Below are positions 27,470 through 36,591 of a stretch of DNA of 50,999 nt, piece by piece. The first letter of the stretch is position 1. The number at the start of each line of letters is the position of its first letter. A model generated the notes under the pieces. That model worked only from the letters and a program-made list of their open reading frames with translations, did not search any database and was not told the origin of the DNA. Both the position numbers and the translations under genes were made by a program. This DNA is from Akkermansia sp. (lineage in GTDB: Bacteria > Verrucomicrobiota > Verrucomicrobiia > Verrucomicrobiales > Akkermansiaceae), in the NCBI GenBank assembly GCA_017555025.1, contig JAFZHC010000014.1, positions 1 to 50,999 on the forward strand, read 5' to 3'.

Positions 27470-30163
27470 ATGAGTGATACAAGAATTCGTCCGGTCGACG
27501 TGGCAGAGGAGGTGTCCCGCAGCTTCCTGGACTACTCCATGTCCGTGATCATCTCCCGAGCTCTGCCCGATGCCCGCGATGGCCTGAAACCCTCGCAGCG
27601 CCGTGTGCTCTACGCCATGCACGAGCTTGGTCTGGTGCCCACCAAGGGTACCATCAAGTGCGGTAAAATCGTGGGTGACACCATCGGTAACTACCACCCG
27701 CACGGCGACCAGTCTGCTTACGGTACGCTGGTGACCATGGCTCAGCCTTGGAACATGCGCGACGTGCTGGTGCAGGGGCAGGGTAACTTCGGTACTCCCG
27801 AAGGCGATCCGCCCGCTGCCATGCGATACACCGAGGCTAAGCTCAGCCACTTGGGCGTGGCACTCATGGATGACCTGGATAAGGACACCGTGGACTTTCA
27901 GCCCAACTACGACAACCGACTGACGGAGCCTGTGGTATTCCCCTCTGCCTTCCCCAACCTGCTGGTAAACGGCGGTACGGGTATTGCCGTGGGTATGGCT
28001 ACCAACATGGCGCCGCACAACCTCGGTGAGGTGGTGGACGGCATTTGCGCTTTCATCGATAATCCCCTTATTACCAGCGAGGCTCTGCGTGCCTACATCA
28101 AGGGGCCTGACTTCCCCACCGGTGGTTACATTCTGGGTTACAAGGGCATTGACAGCTACTTCCGCACCGGCCGCGGCAGCGTGCGCATGCGCGGTAAGAT
28201 GGAGGTGGTGAGCAATGAGAACGGTCGCGAGTTTATCCACATTTCCGATGTTCCCTACGGTGTGAACCGTGCGGTGCTGCAGGAGCGTATAGCCGAGCTC
28301 GTACGCGATAAGGTGATTACCGACATCGCCGGCATGCGCGACCTGACAGACTACATTGAGATTGAGCTTAAGCGCGATGCCCGCCCGCAGGTGGTTATCA
28401 ACCAGCTCTACAAGCTTACCAGCCTCGATACCTCATTCGCAGTCAACATGCTGGCCATTCATGAGGGTCGCCCCAAGGTGCTCACCATGAAAGATGCCAT
28501 CAACTTCTATGTGGAGCACCGTCGCGAGGTGGTGATTCGCCGTACCAAGTTCCTGCTGCGCAAGGCTGAGGATCGTGCCGAGGTGTTGGAGGCCTACCTC
28601 ATTGCCCTCGCTAACCTCGACGAGTTCATCCGCATCATCCGCGAATCCCGCAACCGTGAAGAGGCTCGCAACAAGCTGATGGCCTTCCGTTTCCCCGTGG
28701 CTCTTGCCAAGGGGCTGGGCATTCTCATTCACAGCCAGCCCTCCGTGCAGGGGGATGACTATGTATTCACCGAGCGCCAGGTCAACGCCATCCTCGACCT
28801 GCGCCTCTACCAGCTCACCGCTCTCGAGAACGACAAGATTTCCGACGAGTATAAGAAGCTGCTGGAGGTTATCGAGGATTACCTCGACATTCTTGCCAAC
28901 GAGGCTCGCGTGCTCGGCATCGTGAAGGACGAGCTGCGTGCCATTAAGGAGAAGTATGCCACCCCGCGTATGACCCACATCATTCCCTTTGAAGGCGATA
29001 TGGCCATTGAGGACCTCATCCCCAATGACTCCATGATTGTGACTATCACGCACAGCGGTTACATCAAGCGTACCAATTCCGATGAGTACCGACTGCAGGC
29101 TCGCGGCGGCAAGGGCATTAAGGCCGCTACCACCAAGAGCAAGAAGGACGCCAACGACTATGTGGAGCACCTCTTCGCTGCTCAGAACCACGACTACATC
29201 ATGTTCTTCACCAACACCGGTCGTGTGTATGTGGAGCGCGTATACGAGATAGACGAGGCCGCCCGCAGCGCTCAGGGGCGCTCCATTAAGAACCTGCTCG
29301 ATATGCAGGCTGAGGAACGCATCGCTGCTATCCTGCGACTGGAGCGCAAGGTGAGCGAGGACGGCAAGGATATCACCTTCGCTGAGGGCTCCGGTAATGT
29401 TGTGTTTGCCACCAAGGACGGCACGGTCAAGAAGACCGCCCTCAATGACTTCGTGAATTACCGCAAGGCCGGTATCATCGCCATCAACCTAGAGGAGGGG
29501 AATTCCCTTGTGAATGCCGTGCTGACGACCGGTGAGCAGGATGTTATCATCGTGACTCATAATGGTATGTCCATCCGCTTCTCTGAAGACCAGATGCGTA
29601 CTCAGGGACGTAACACAATCGGTGTGCGCGGTATTAAGCTGCGCGAGGGCGACTATGTGGTTGCCATGGCCGTGGTACCTGAGGGTGAGACGGCTATCGT
29701 GGCTGCTGATGATGAGGCTGAGGACGCCACCGCTGAAATGCCCGAGGCCGATGTGCCGACTGAGGAGCAGGGGGCTGCCGCCGTGCATTCGCTCCTTGTC
29801 GTTTCGGAGAACGGTCTCGGCAAGCGTACCCGCTTCGGCGAGTATCGTCTGCAGAGCCGTGGCGGTATCGGTATTAAGACCATGAACTGCACCGACAAGA
29901 CCGGTCTCGTGGTGTCTGCTACCACCGTGACCGATGCTGATGAGCTCATGATTATGACCTCCGCCGGTCAGTCCGTGCGCATGAAGGTCAATACCATCCG
30001 CGAAACCGGACGCGCCACTCAGGGTGTGAAGCTCATTACCCTCAATGCTAAGGAGGCCATTCAGGAGATTACTCTCGTTATCCCCGATGATGAAGATGAC
30101 GATGCCCCCGAGGGCGATGATGTCATCGAGGTAGAGGGCACCGAGGCTCCCGCTCAGGAGTAA
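27470..30163 (+). CDS. gyrA: DNA gyrase subunit A
   Basis: GyrA cuts and rejoins DNA through Tyr120 (in AAMRYTEAKL). The 897-residue protein has the winged-helix/tower core and a C-terminal beta-pinwheel with the GyrA box QARGGKG. The quinolone-determining segment reads HPHGDQSAYGT: the positions of E. coli Ser83 and Asp87 are Gln81 and Gly85. Those residues anchor the drug's water-metal bridge, so low fluoroquinolone susceptibility is expected. The pinwheel also carries an acidic loop (DDEAEDATAEMPEADVPTEE) between two blades and an acidic C-terminal tail. It is the last gene of the gyrBA operon. Confidence 0.97.
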   Translation: MSDTRIRPVDVAEEVSRSFLDYSMSVIISRALPDARDGLKPSQRRVLYAMHELGLVPTKGTIKCGKIVGDTIGNYHPHGDQSAYGTLVTMAQPWNMRDVLVQGQGNFGTPEGDPPAAMRYTEAKLSHLGVALMDDLDKDTVDFQPNYDNRLTEPVVFPSAFPNLLVNGGTGIAVGMATNMAPHNLGEVVDGICAFIDNPLITSEALRAYIKGPDFPTGGYILGYKGIDSYFRTGRGSVRMRGKMEVVSNENGREFIHISDVPYGVNRAVLQERIAELVRDKVITDIAGMRDLTDYIEIELKRDARPQVVINQLYKLTSLDTSFAVNMLAIHEGRPKVLTMKDAINFYVEHRREVVIRRTKFLLRKAEDRAEVLEAYLIALANLDEFIRIIRESRNREEARNKLMAFRFPVALAKGLGILIHSQPSVQGDDYVFTERQVNAILDLRLYQLTALENDKISDEYKKLLEVIEDYLDILANEARVLGIVKDELRAIKEKYATPRMTHIIPFEGDMAIEDLIPNDSMIVTITHSGYIKRTNSDEYRLQARGGKGIKAATTKSKKDANDYVEHLFAAQNHDYIMFFTNTGRVYVERVYEIDEAARSAQGRSIKNLLDMQAEERIAAILRLERKVSEDGKDITFAEGSGNVVFATKDGTVKKTALNDFVNYRKAGIIAINLEEGNSLVNAVLTTGEQDVIIVTHNGMSIRFSEDQMRTQGRNTIGVRGIKLREGDYVVAMAVVPEGETAIVAADDEAEDATAEMPEADVPTEEQGAAAVHSLLVVSENGLGKRTRFGEYRLQSRGGIGIKTMNCTDKTGLVVSATTVTDADELMIMTSAGQSVRMKVNTIRETGRATQGVKLITLNAKEAIQEITLVIPDDEDDDAPEGDDVIEVEGTEAPAQE

Positions 30164-30186
30164 GCGCTTCTTTCGGTCATACTTTC

Positions 30187-30224
30187 GCCCCCATCCGCCG
30201 CTCTTTGGTGGATGGGGGCTTTTT
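30187..30224 (+). terminator. intrinsic terminator after gyrA
   Basis: A 10-bp GC-rich stem (30187-30196 with 30210-30219) is followed by five T. Confidence 0.9.
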
Positions 30225-30291
30225 CAGGTACTCGTTGCTTAGTAAAAAAGAGGCGCTATCAGCTGTTTGCGAGGGTAAGAGCTGAATATAT

Positions 30292-30324
30292 AAAACGGCT
30301 CGCGTGCGAGCCGCACGCGAGCCG
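30292..30324 (-). terminator. intrinsic terminator after the GH20 gene
   Basis: A 12-bp perfect stem (30296-30307 with 30313-30324) and a 5-nt loop are followed by TTTTATAT on the minus strand, just past the GH20 stop. Confidence 0.85.
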
Positions 30325-30342
30325 AGAGAAGTGGGGGAGGCC

Positions 30343-32394
30343 TTAGTTCACCGGTATGAGGGAGATGCCCCAAGACTGGTGTTCGCCGATATAGGGCTGC
30401 TCGATGATGAAGGTGTTGTTGCCTTCTTTAAGTTCGAACTCGATGGGGTTCTGAATCCACCAGATTTCCTCCGGGTCGAGCGGGTCTTCAAAGTTCCAGG
30501 CATTGCCGGGGTGCTTTTTCTTACCTGCTAGGCGGTAGGAGCGAGGGTTTTTGAGCTCCTTGCCATTGAGCCAGATGCGCGTGCCGCACTGGGACCACTC
30601 GCCCTTGTCGGGTACGCCGGTCCAGCGGCGGTTGGAGCGGGCGGGCGCGTCAAACCCTACCATGAATTTCTTTTTACCGGCTTTGTTGGCCTTGATGGTG
30701 GTGACGGCCCATACGGTATGGCCGGGGCGTACGTTGGTGAACATGCCGAGGTAGCCGGTATCGGGGCGGGTACGGAAGTAGAGGTTGGCACAGTAGGCAG
30801 GGCGGGTTTTGAGCTTGTTGAGCTCACCGTTGAGTACCTGATTGCGCACCTGATCGGCCTTATTGGTGGCCACAGGTTCTACTACTGTCCAGTTGATGCC
30901 CGATTCCTTCCATACAGGGAAGGACTCTTTGGCGAACATTTTTTTACGCAGCTTCTGCATGCGCTTTTCAAACAGGGCGTAGGCACGACCGCTCTCCGTA
31001 TCGGGATTGGCCATCTCCAGCGGCAGGTGGTCACCATTGGCGGCTCCGCCCTTCCATGCACGCTCGGCCATGGCCATCATACCGGGCCACATGGTGCACA
31101 TACCGGGTATGAGCTCTTTGTTGTCCACCTTACCATCGGGCCAGATGCAGATGATGGTGCCGAGCTTCTTTTCATCGCCGGCCGCAGAGCCGCAGGGACG
31201 CATGAAGAAGTAACGGCGCACCAGCAGGGCGGGGTCGAGCAGGTTGGCGTAGCCCATGGTGGAGTCGATTGCGCGGCGTGTGATGCGCTCGGGGATGATG
31301 GACTTTGCTACCATGTCGCTGCCTTCGCCCCATCGCTGCTCGATGGAGTGTTCGCCCACGGGCAGGTCGCGGGTGCTGGCCCATTGCATGGGAGAACGCC
31401 CGTGGCCCTGCAGTTTCTTTGTTACAAAATCGACAAATTGAGCGGCATTGGGAATGCGCACCTCATCTGCTCCGAAATGGATGATGGGGCACATCTCAGC
31501 CGGGATTTCTTTGCAGAACTCATCCAGTAGTTCACCGACGATTTTCATGCCCTGCGGGCTGTGCATCTTAAAGCCGAAGGCGCGGTCGAAGTAGGCGCTG
31601 TGGCCGGGCATGTCCAGCTCGGGGATAACGGTGATGTTGCGAGCTGCTGCGTAGGCGCACACCTCGCGAATCTGCTCATAGCTATAGGTATCGTTTTTGT
31701 CGCGGGTGCGGTGCTGGGGGGCATTGAGGCGGGGGTGAGATTTACACTGAATGTGCCAGGCCGGGTAATCGGTGAGGTGCCAATGGAAAACATTGACTTT
31801 GAGGAGAGCGGCCAGAGAAAGCTCTGCCTTAAGGCGCTCCACGCTGCGGAAGTTGCGGCCGCAGTCCTGCATATACCCACGGTAGCGGAAGGCCGGCCAA
31901 TCTTCTATTTTGCAGTAGGGGAGCTTGCCTTTGCCGGTAGCGAGCATCTGCGCTAAGGTCTGAAAACCGTTGAACAGGCCGGCCTTCGTCTCGGCTTTAA
32001 TGGAGATGCCCTCCGACTCGATATTCAGGAGGTAGCCTTCCGCCGCATGTTCGGCAGGTAACAGGCCGCTTTGCAGTTTGCAATTGACGGTGAAGAAGCT
32101 ATCTGCTTTTTTAAGATAGATTTTTCGGGAATCCTCCAGAGCCGCTGCCAACATTTCATTGGTGTCTCCTTGCAGATTGGGGGCTTTGCCTTCTACATTC
32201 AGCTCACCGGTAAGCCACTCTACTTTTTGAGGAAAGGGGATGAGGGAAACCGGAGCTTGCTGCTCCATTGACAAATCATGCGGGGAGTACCAGGCAGCGG
32301 GGCTGTTTGCCTGCTGCGCTGCGGCGGGAAGGGGAGCGATAGTCAGGGCCGCGCCTAGCAGAGCCCCGGCCGTCAGAAGTATGTGTTTGAACAT
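30343..32394 (-). CDS. secreted beta-N-acetylhexosaminidase, GH20 family
   Basis: GH20 enzymes remove terminal GlcNAc or GalNAc from glycans such as mucin by substrate-assisted catalysis. The 683-residue product has a signal peptide (about 1-26), a GH20b N-domain (VSLIPFPQKVEWL to LLNIESEGISIKA), and the TIM barrel with FRYRGYMQDCGRNF, HWHLTDYPAW and the catalytic Asp-Glu pair in HFGADEVR (about 310-317). A C-terminal beta-sandwich (about 530-683) resembles a carbohydrate-binding module. It acts in the periplasm or outside the cell. With nanA and the hexosamine epimerase nearby, it suggests growth on host mucin glycans. It is monocistronic, with a strong leaderless promoter and its own terminator. 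Confidence 0.93.
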   Translation of the reverse strand: MFKHILLTAGALLGAALTIAPLPAAAQQANSPAAWYSPHDLSMEQQAPVSLIPFPQKVEWLTGELNVEGKAPNLQGDTNEMLAAALEDSRKIYLKKADSFFTVNCKLQSGLLPAEHAAEGYLLNIESEGISIKAETKAGLFNGFQTLAQMLATGKGKLPYCKIEDWPAFRYRGYMQDCGRNFRSVERLKAELSLAALLKVNVFHWHLTDYPAWHIQCKSHPRLNAPQHRTRDKNDTYSYEQIREVCAYAAARNITVIPELDMPGHSAYFDRAFGFKMHSPQGMKIVGELLDEFCKEIPAEMCPIIHFGADEVRIPNAAQFVDFVTKKLQGHGRSPMQWASTRDLPVGEHSIEQRWGEGSDMVAKSIIPERITRRAIDSTMGYANLLDPALLVRRYFFMRPCGSAAGDEKKLGTIICIWPDGKVDNKELIPGMCTMWPGMMAMAERAWKGGAANGDHLPLEMANPDTESGRAYALFEKRMQKLRKKMFAKESFPVWKESGINWTVVEPVATNKADQVRNQVLNGELNKLKTRPAYCANLYFRTRPDTGYLGMFTNVRPGHTVWAVTTIKANKAGKKKFMVGFDAPARSNRRWTGVPDKGEWSQCGTRIWLNGKELKNPRSYRLAGKKKHPGNAWNFEDPLDPEEIWWIQNPIEFELKEGNNTFIIEQPYIGEHQSWGISLIPVN

Positions 32395-32400
32395 ACTTGT

Positions 32401-32429
32401 AGACTAGAGAATGATGTGGTGAATGTCAA
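32401..32429 (-). promoter_or_regulatory. promoter of the GH20 gene
   Basis: Minus strand: consensus TTGACA (32429-32424), a 17-bp spacer and TAGTCT (32406-32401). ATG 32394 begins 6 bp later, so the mRNA should start at the start codon. Confidence 0.78.
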
Positions 32430-32495
32430 GTTAAAAACATTGATGACCGCGCGAAGAGTGCTATGATTTTTGTGGGTGTTTGTCCCATTTAACAC

Positions 32496-32524
32496 TTGCC
32501 AAGAGGGGGCGATAATTGTATGCT
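32496..32524 (+). promoter_or_regulatory. promoter of the TIM-barrel isomerase gene
   Basis: TTGCCA (32496-32501), a 17-bp spacer and TATGCT (32519-32524). GTG 32531 lies 6 bp beyond. Confidence 0.65.
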
Positions 32525-32530
32525 GTTTGT

Positions 32531-33472
32531 GTGAACGTTTTTTCAACCTGTTGGAACAGCTCACGCCATACGGATGGCGGAGCAATGTGTGATGAGATTC
32601 GTGAGTTAGGCTTTGATACCATCGAGGCCTCGCATGGCTTGTCCCTCTCGCTGATGCCGGGCCTGATGGCAGCGGTGGATGAGAAACGTATACGCGTGGC
32701 CGGAGTGCATAATTTTTGCCCTGCACCCATAGATGTGCAAGGTGATGCGCCGGATGCTTATCGCTTTACTTCGCACCGACCGGAGGAGCGCGAACGAGCC
32801 ATGCGCTTGAGCATGGAGACTCTGATGGTGGCGGCTCGTCTGGAGGCACGCTATGTGGTTCTGCACTTAGGGGAGGTGGAGCTTTTCCTCGGGCATGAAT
32901 GCACGCGTACCTTGCAGCGCATGGTGCGCCATGGCTATGGGGCTACTCGCGAGTACGCCCGACTGAAGGGCGAGTACGTGCGCAAGCGCATGAAGTTGGC
33001 CCCCCTGTACTACGAGCGTGCCCGGACTGCATTGTACAAGCTGGCGGAACGAGCCCGAGAGCTTAACTTGGTGCTGGGAGTGGAAGGTCGAAGCCATTTT
33101 GAGCAGGTGCCGGGTGAGCCGGAGATGCCGCGGTTGCTGGCAGAGTTTGCCGATAATCCTCATGTGCGCTATTGGCATGATTTCGGCCATATTCAGCGTA
33201 AGCATAATCTGCAACTTCTCAACCATGAGCAGTATCTGGATGGGCTGAAACCGTACCTCTTCGGAGCCCATGTGAATGACGTGCAGTGGCCGCAGCGAGA
33301 TCACCGGGCGCCCTTTCAGGGCGGAGATGTGGATTTTGACCGCCTGTTGCCCCGTTATTTTACTCAGGCTATGCCGCTGAGCTGGGAGTTGTCTTCCTCG
33401 GTTAAGAAGGAGGATATACTCATAGCCAAAACTCGTTGGGACGAATTGCATCATTCGTTACCTCTGAAATAA
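32531..33472 (+). CDS. sugar phosphate isomerase/epimerase family protein (AP-endonuclease-2-like TIM barrel)
   Basis: The 313-residue protein begins VNVFSTCWNSSRHTDGGAMCDEIRELGF (first 16 shown by pattern FSTCWNSSRH) and continues as a xylose-isomerase-like TIM barrel. Candidate metal ligands are EASHG, VVLHLGEVE, LGVEGRSHFE, YWHDFGHIQ and the FGAHVNDV strand. Family members isomerise or epimerise sugars or polyols, or act as related lyases; the substrate is unknown. GTG 32531 is chosen over TTG 32516 because it lies 6 bp past the -10 and because the family starts just before the FSTCWNS strand. A secreted protein gene follows after 32 bp. Confidence 0.75.
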   Translation: MNVFSTCWNSSRHTDGGAMCDEIRELGFDTIEASHGLSLSLMPGLMAAVDEKRIRVAGVHNFCPAPIDVQGDAPDAYRFTSHRPEERERAMRLSMETLMVAARLEARYVVLHLGEVELFLGHECTRTLQRMVRHGYGATREYARLKGEYVRKRMKLAPLYYERARTALYKLAERARELNLVLGVEGRSHFEQVPGEPEMPRLLAEFADNPHVRYWHDFGHIQRKHNLQLLNHEQYLDGLKPYLFGAHVNDVQWPQRDHRAPFQGGDVDFDRLLPRYFTQAMPLSWELSSSVKKEDILIAKTRWDELHHSLPLK

Positions 33473-33504
33473 TTGAATTATCTGCGTACAAATATCCTGT
33501 AACG

Positions 33505-34434
33505 ATGAAACTGTTAAAAAGATTATTCCTGCCGTTATTGTTGGGTGTGATGGGGGCTGCTCTGCCGGTCGCAGCCGAGCCTGCCTGCGAAGATAAAGTT
33601 CTAGGGGAGCTTATTGCCCCGGCTGATGCCGAAAAGTTTGAGTATTACTTCGGCGAGCGTTTGCGCCCCATGCGTGAGCAGTGGGATGCTGCTGCCGGTG
33701 TGCGTTATTTTGCCTATACTGCTCGCGGTAAAGAACCCGGCAGCAAGGTGCTGCATGAGGCGCTCTGGATGCTCTCAGAAGACGGCATGGTGCTGCGCAA
33801 CCTGACTTGTGAGCGAAATATGCAGGGGGATACGCGCCGCCGCAATTTCCGTGAGCGAGTTCAGCGTGCGGCTGCTCCGTATGTGTTTTTGAGTGCAGAT
33901 GCCGAATCGGAGCGCATATACTTCACTTATTGGCAGTTGGAGCCGGGTAGCAGGAGGTTGCTGGATGTGCAGCAGAAGAGCTACAGTTATGAAAAGCTGA
34001 AAGACAATTTGCTCTTGTCAGAGATTAAGCCTGAACATGAGCAGTTATTGGCTCGCTATTTTTCCGACTGCTCTGCCGAGATGCCTGCCCGGTGGGATGC
34101 GGAACATCTCATCCGCTATTCCGCTCGCCAAATCGGCTCTTATGGCGAGGCTCGCTATAAGTTGATTGCCCGTCTGGAGCAGGTGGCGGCAGATGGAAGC
34201 TCATTCCTCTTTATTGAGAAGGAGCTGGTGGCACCGGCTGTCAGCAAAATACGCTGGGATGCCGCGGTAAGCTCCAAGGCTGTATATCCCGGCGTGTTTG
34301 CCTGGGTTATGGGGGACTGTACGTTGGTTGTTCTCTATGTGCCCATGGAGGCACTAGGGGTGGATGTGCAGCCCGGTTGGCAACTTTATAGCTTGGATAA
34401 GTTGGAGCCGCAGAACAAGGTGCTGCTGAAGTGA
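33505..34434 (+). CDS. exported protein of unknown function
   Basis: From ATG 33505 the product is 309 residues, with a signal peptide (MKLLKRLFLPLLLGVMGAALPVAA). The mature part has charged, mixed alpha/beta sequence and four Cys residues. No known domain is recognised. The upstream open frame to 33436 lies inside the previous gene, so the signal peptide marks the start. It is probably co-transcribed with the isomerase and ends at a bidirectional terminator. Confidence 0.7.
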   Translation: MKLLKRLFLPLLLGVMGAALPVAAEPACEDKVLGELIAPADAEKFEYYFGERLRPMREQWDAAAGVRYFAYTARGKEPGSKVLHEALWMLSEDGMVLRNLTCERNMQGDTRRRNFRERVQRAAAPYVFLSADAESERIYFTYWQLEPGSRRLLDVQQKSYSYEKLKDNLLLSEIKPEHEQLLARYFSDCSAEMPARWDAEHLIRYSARQIGSYGEARYKLIARLEQVAADGSSFLFIEKELVAPAVSKIRWDAAVSSKAVYPGVFAWVMGDCTLVVLYVPMEALGVDVQPGWQLYSLDKLEPQNKVLLK

Positions 34435-34464
34435 GTCTCCCGCTGACTGTTCACCGGTAAGAAG

Positions 34465-34495
34465 AAAGGCCGCAGTATTGATTACTGCGGCCTTT
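34465..34495. terminator. bidirectional terminator between the 33505 gene and the pfk operon
   Basis: A 13-bp perfect stem (34465-34477 with 34483-34495) and a 5-nt loop end in T3 on the right and A-rich sequence on the left. It sits between convergent transcription units. Confidence 0.8.
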
Positions 34496-34518
34496 GATAT
34501 AAACGGTGAGGTGATTTA

Positions 34519-35613
34519 TCAGAACATCTTGGTGTCGTCACCGAAGGAAATACCGATTTCCTTGGCGGCCTCCACCAGCTGGCTCTGGCTATCCACCAGG
34601 TGCAGGGTGCGCACAGCCTCTTCAATGGGCATGGAAACCATGTCAACACCGTGCAGGGCTACAGTCTCGCCGAACTTTCCCTCTTCGATGAGGTCAATGG
34701 CTTTAGCACCGCAGCGAACGCCGAGCACGCGGTCGTAGGGGATGGGGCTGCCGCCGCGCTGAATGTGACCCAGCACGCAGTAGCGGGTTTCGATGCCGGT
34801 GATGGTTTCGAGCTTGGTGGAGAGGAAAGAGGCAATGCCGCCGAGGCGTACCTCGCCCTTGGTTTCCTCATCGAGGGTGAGCAATTTGCCGCCAATCTTG
34901 GCGCCCTCGCTGACCACGATGATGATTTCGCGCTGGCCGAGAGCTTTCATCAGCTCAACCTTACGCACGATTTCCTCGAGCTTGAACTCAATCTCAGGCA
35001 TGAGGATGACATCAGCGCCGCCGGCAATACCGCCGTAAAGGGCAATCCAGCCGGCGTGGCGTCCCATTACCTCAACCACCATCATGCGGCGGTGGGAGTC
35101 GGCTGTGGTACGTAGACGGTCCAGATTCTCACTTACTACGGAAACCGCGGTCCAGAAGCCGAAGGTGTAGTCAGTGGCACCGAGGTCGTTGTCGATGGTC
35201 TTGGGCACGCCCACGATGGGAAGACCGATGGCGCGGAGCTCGTTACCAATGGTTTGAGAGCCGTCACCACCCACCACGATGAGAGCCTTGAGGCCAAGGC
35301 GGTCAACGGTGGCTTTACTGCGGGCGAGAACGTCGTCTGCAATCTGCATGCGACCGCCTACGCCGCTCTTAACCGTGAAGTTACCCTTGTTGACGGTACC
35401 AAGGATGGTACCACCGCAGGAACGGATGTTGTGGCAGTTCTCGGGGGTAAGAATCTTCCAGCGCTCGTTTTCGGGCGTGGAGAGAAGACCCTCGAAGCCA
35501 TCGTAGAAGCCGTATACTTTCCAGCCGCGGGCGGTTGCAGCACCCACTGCGCCTTCAATCACGGCGTTGAGGCCGGGGCAGTCGCCGCCGGCGTTAAGAA
35601 TACCGATATTCAT
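34519..35613 (-). CDS. pfkA: 6-phosphofructokinase (catalytic paralogue)
   Basis: PFK phosphorylates fructose 6-phosphate at the committing step of glycolysis. The 364-residue protein has GGDGS (115-119), the catalytic PKTIDND (137-143, Asp141 as base), EVMGRHAGW with Arg185, EGAK and GHIQRGGSP. Gly118 at the phosphoryl-donor site points to ATP, but Lys138 is the residue usual in pyrophosphate-dependent enzymes; this Gly/Lys mix occurs in group III PFKs, so the donor needs an assay. It is the last gene of the five-gene operon and lies 12 bp behind the DacA-like gene. A closely related, catalytically altered paralogue is encoded two genes upstream. Confidence 0.93.
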   Translation of the reverse strand: MNIGILNAGGDCPGLNAVIEGAVGAATARGWKVYGFYDGFEGLLSTPENERWKILTPENCHNIRSCGGTILGTVNKGNFTVKSGVGGRMQIADDVLARSKATVDRLGLKALIVVGGDGSQTIGNELRAIGLPIVGVPKTIDNDLGATDYTFGFWTAVSVVSENLDRLRTTADSHRRMMVVEVMGRHAGWIALYGGIAGGADVILMPEIEFKLEEIVRKVELMKALGQREIIIVVSEGAKIGGKLLTLDEETKGEVRLGGIASFLSTKLETITGIETRYCVLGHIQRGGSPIPYDRVLGVRCGAKAIDLIEEGKFGETVALHGVDMVSMPIEEAVRTLHLVDSQSQLVEAAKEIGISFGDDTKMF

Positions 35614-35625
35614 GACGTTAAATGT

Positions 35626-36591
35626 TTAGTGTGGCAGAATAATGAATTTGGAATGATCCGCGAAGTCATTGGCACGTTGCCATTTTTCCCAGGTGCCCCA
35701 GCTATCGCGCAGCAGGTTGGTGGCCATTTTGTAGCGCTTTTCCGAGGTCGGCATGCCAGCAACAACGACCAGCAGACGCTGGCCATAGGTGGCGGGTTTG
35801 CCGGTGCGCGGGTCGGTCAGTTTGACCGAGGTGCGTGTGCTCGTGGCTATCAGGCAGCACCCGGCGCTGCGAGAGCGTGCAGCCTTGACGCCATCTACGT
35901 TGTCGTAGGCGAGCAGTCGGTTGGAGTTGGTAATGACTGCTTGGCGAGCCTGACCGTAAGCACTGGTAATGGTGGCGGTGTGACTCTTCTTGGAGCTAAT
36001 GCCCTTAAATGCCGGTTTCTCAATAGCGTACATACCCATGAGTGCCAAATCGCGAGTGGAGGCCATGGAAATGACGGCTCCGTTGCTGCCCTTAAAGCGG
36101 GTGGCATTCATGCCGATGGCTGCGGCCATCTGGTTCATCTGGGCGACGAATGCTCCCTCGGGGTCAATCATGCTTAGTGTAGAACCGCAGGCGTAGGCCA
36201 GTGTGGTGGCACAAGCGCTGTCGTCCCACATAATGGTGGAGTGCAGGGCATCTCGCAGGGAGATGCGGTCACCGGGCCGCAGATGCAGCAGGTTGGTGGT
36301 GGGCCATTGGCAAGCCTCGGCAGGCACGGTGAGCTGAGTCTCCATGCTGACGTGGCTGCTGTTGACCCAGTCAAGCACGACGATGGCTGTGGCAATATTA
36401 GCCAGCATGCCGATGGGACGGCGCTCATTGGGGTTTGCAGCGTAGAGAATGCGCCCGGAATTCGTCTCCATGGCCACATAGCTGGGCTGCATGTCAGCCG
36501 CAGTAGGGCCGGAGAACACTTGGGTGCAGGAGCTGAGCAGGGCTGCGCCTGCGCAGAGTAAAGCGGCAAATCTGGGTGTCAGTCGTTTCAT
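35626..36591 (-). CDS. DacA/serine-transpeptidase-like lipoprotein with all active-site motifs lost
   Basis: The 321-residue product has a lipoprotein signal (lipobox LSSC, Cys22) and the fold of D-alanyl-D-alanine carboxypeptidases (S11 family): YVAMETNSGRILYAANPNERRPI, NLLHLRPGDRISLRDALHS, NGAVISMASTRDLALMGMYAI, NSNRLLAYDNVDGVK. All three catalytic motifs are gone. SxxK is replaced by GMLAN (61-65), SxN by a DDSAC stretch, and KTG by KAA (236-238). The frame is intact, so it is probably a membrane-anchored pseudoenzyme that binds peptidoglycan or a partner, not a functional carboxypeptidase. It overlaps the upstream PFK paralogue by 4 bp, an odd place for a cell-wall protein. Confidence 0.85.
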   Translation of the reverse strand: MKRLTPRFAALLCAGAALLSSCTQVFSGPTAADMQPSYVAMETNSGRILYAANPNERRPIGMLANIATAIVVLDWVNSSHVSMETQLTVPAEACQWPTTNLLHLRPGDRISLRDALHSTIMWDDSACATTLAYACGSTLSMIDPEGAFVAQMNQMAAAIGMNATRFKGSNGAVISMASTRDLALMGMYAIEKPAFKGISSKKSHTATITSAYGQARQAVITNSNRLLAYDNVDGVKAARSRSAGCCLIATSTRTSVKLTDPRTGKPATYGQRLLVVVAGMPTSEKRYKMATNLLRDSWGTWEKWQRANDFADHSKFIILPH

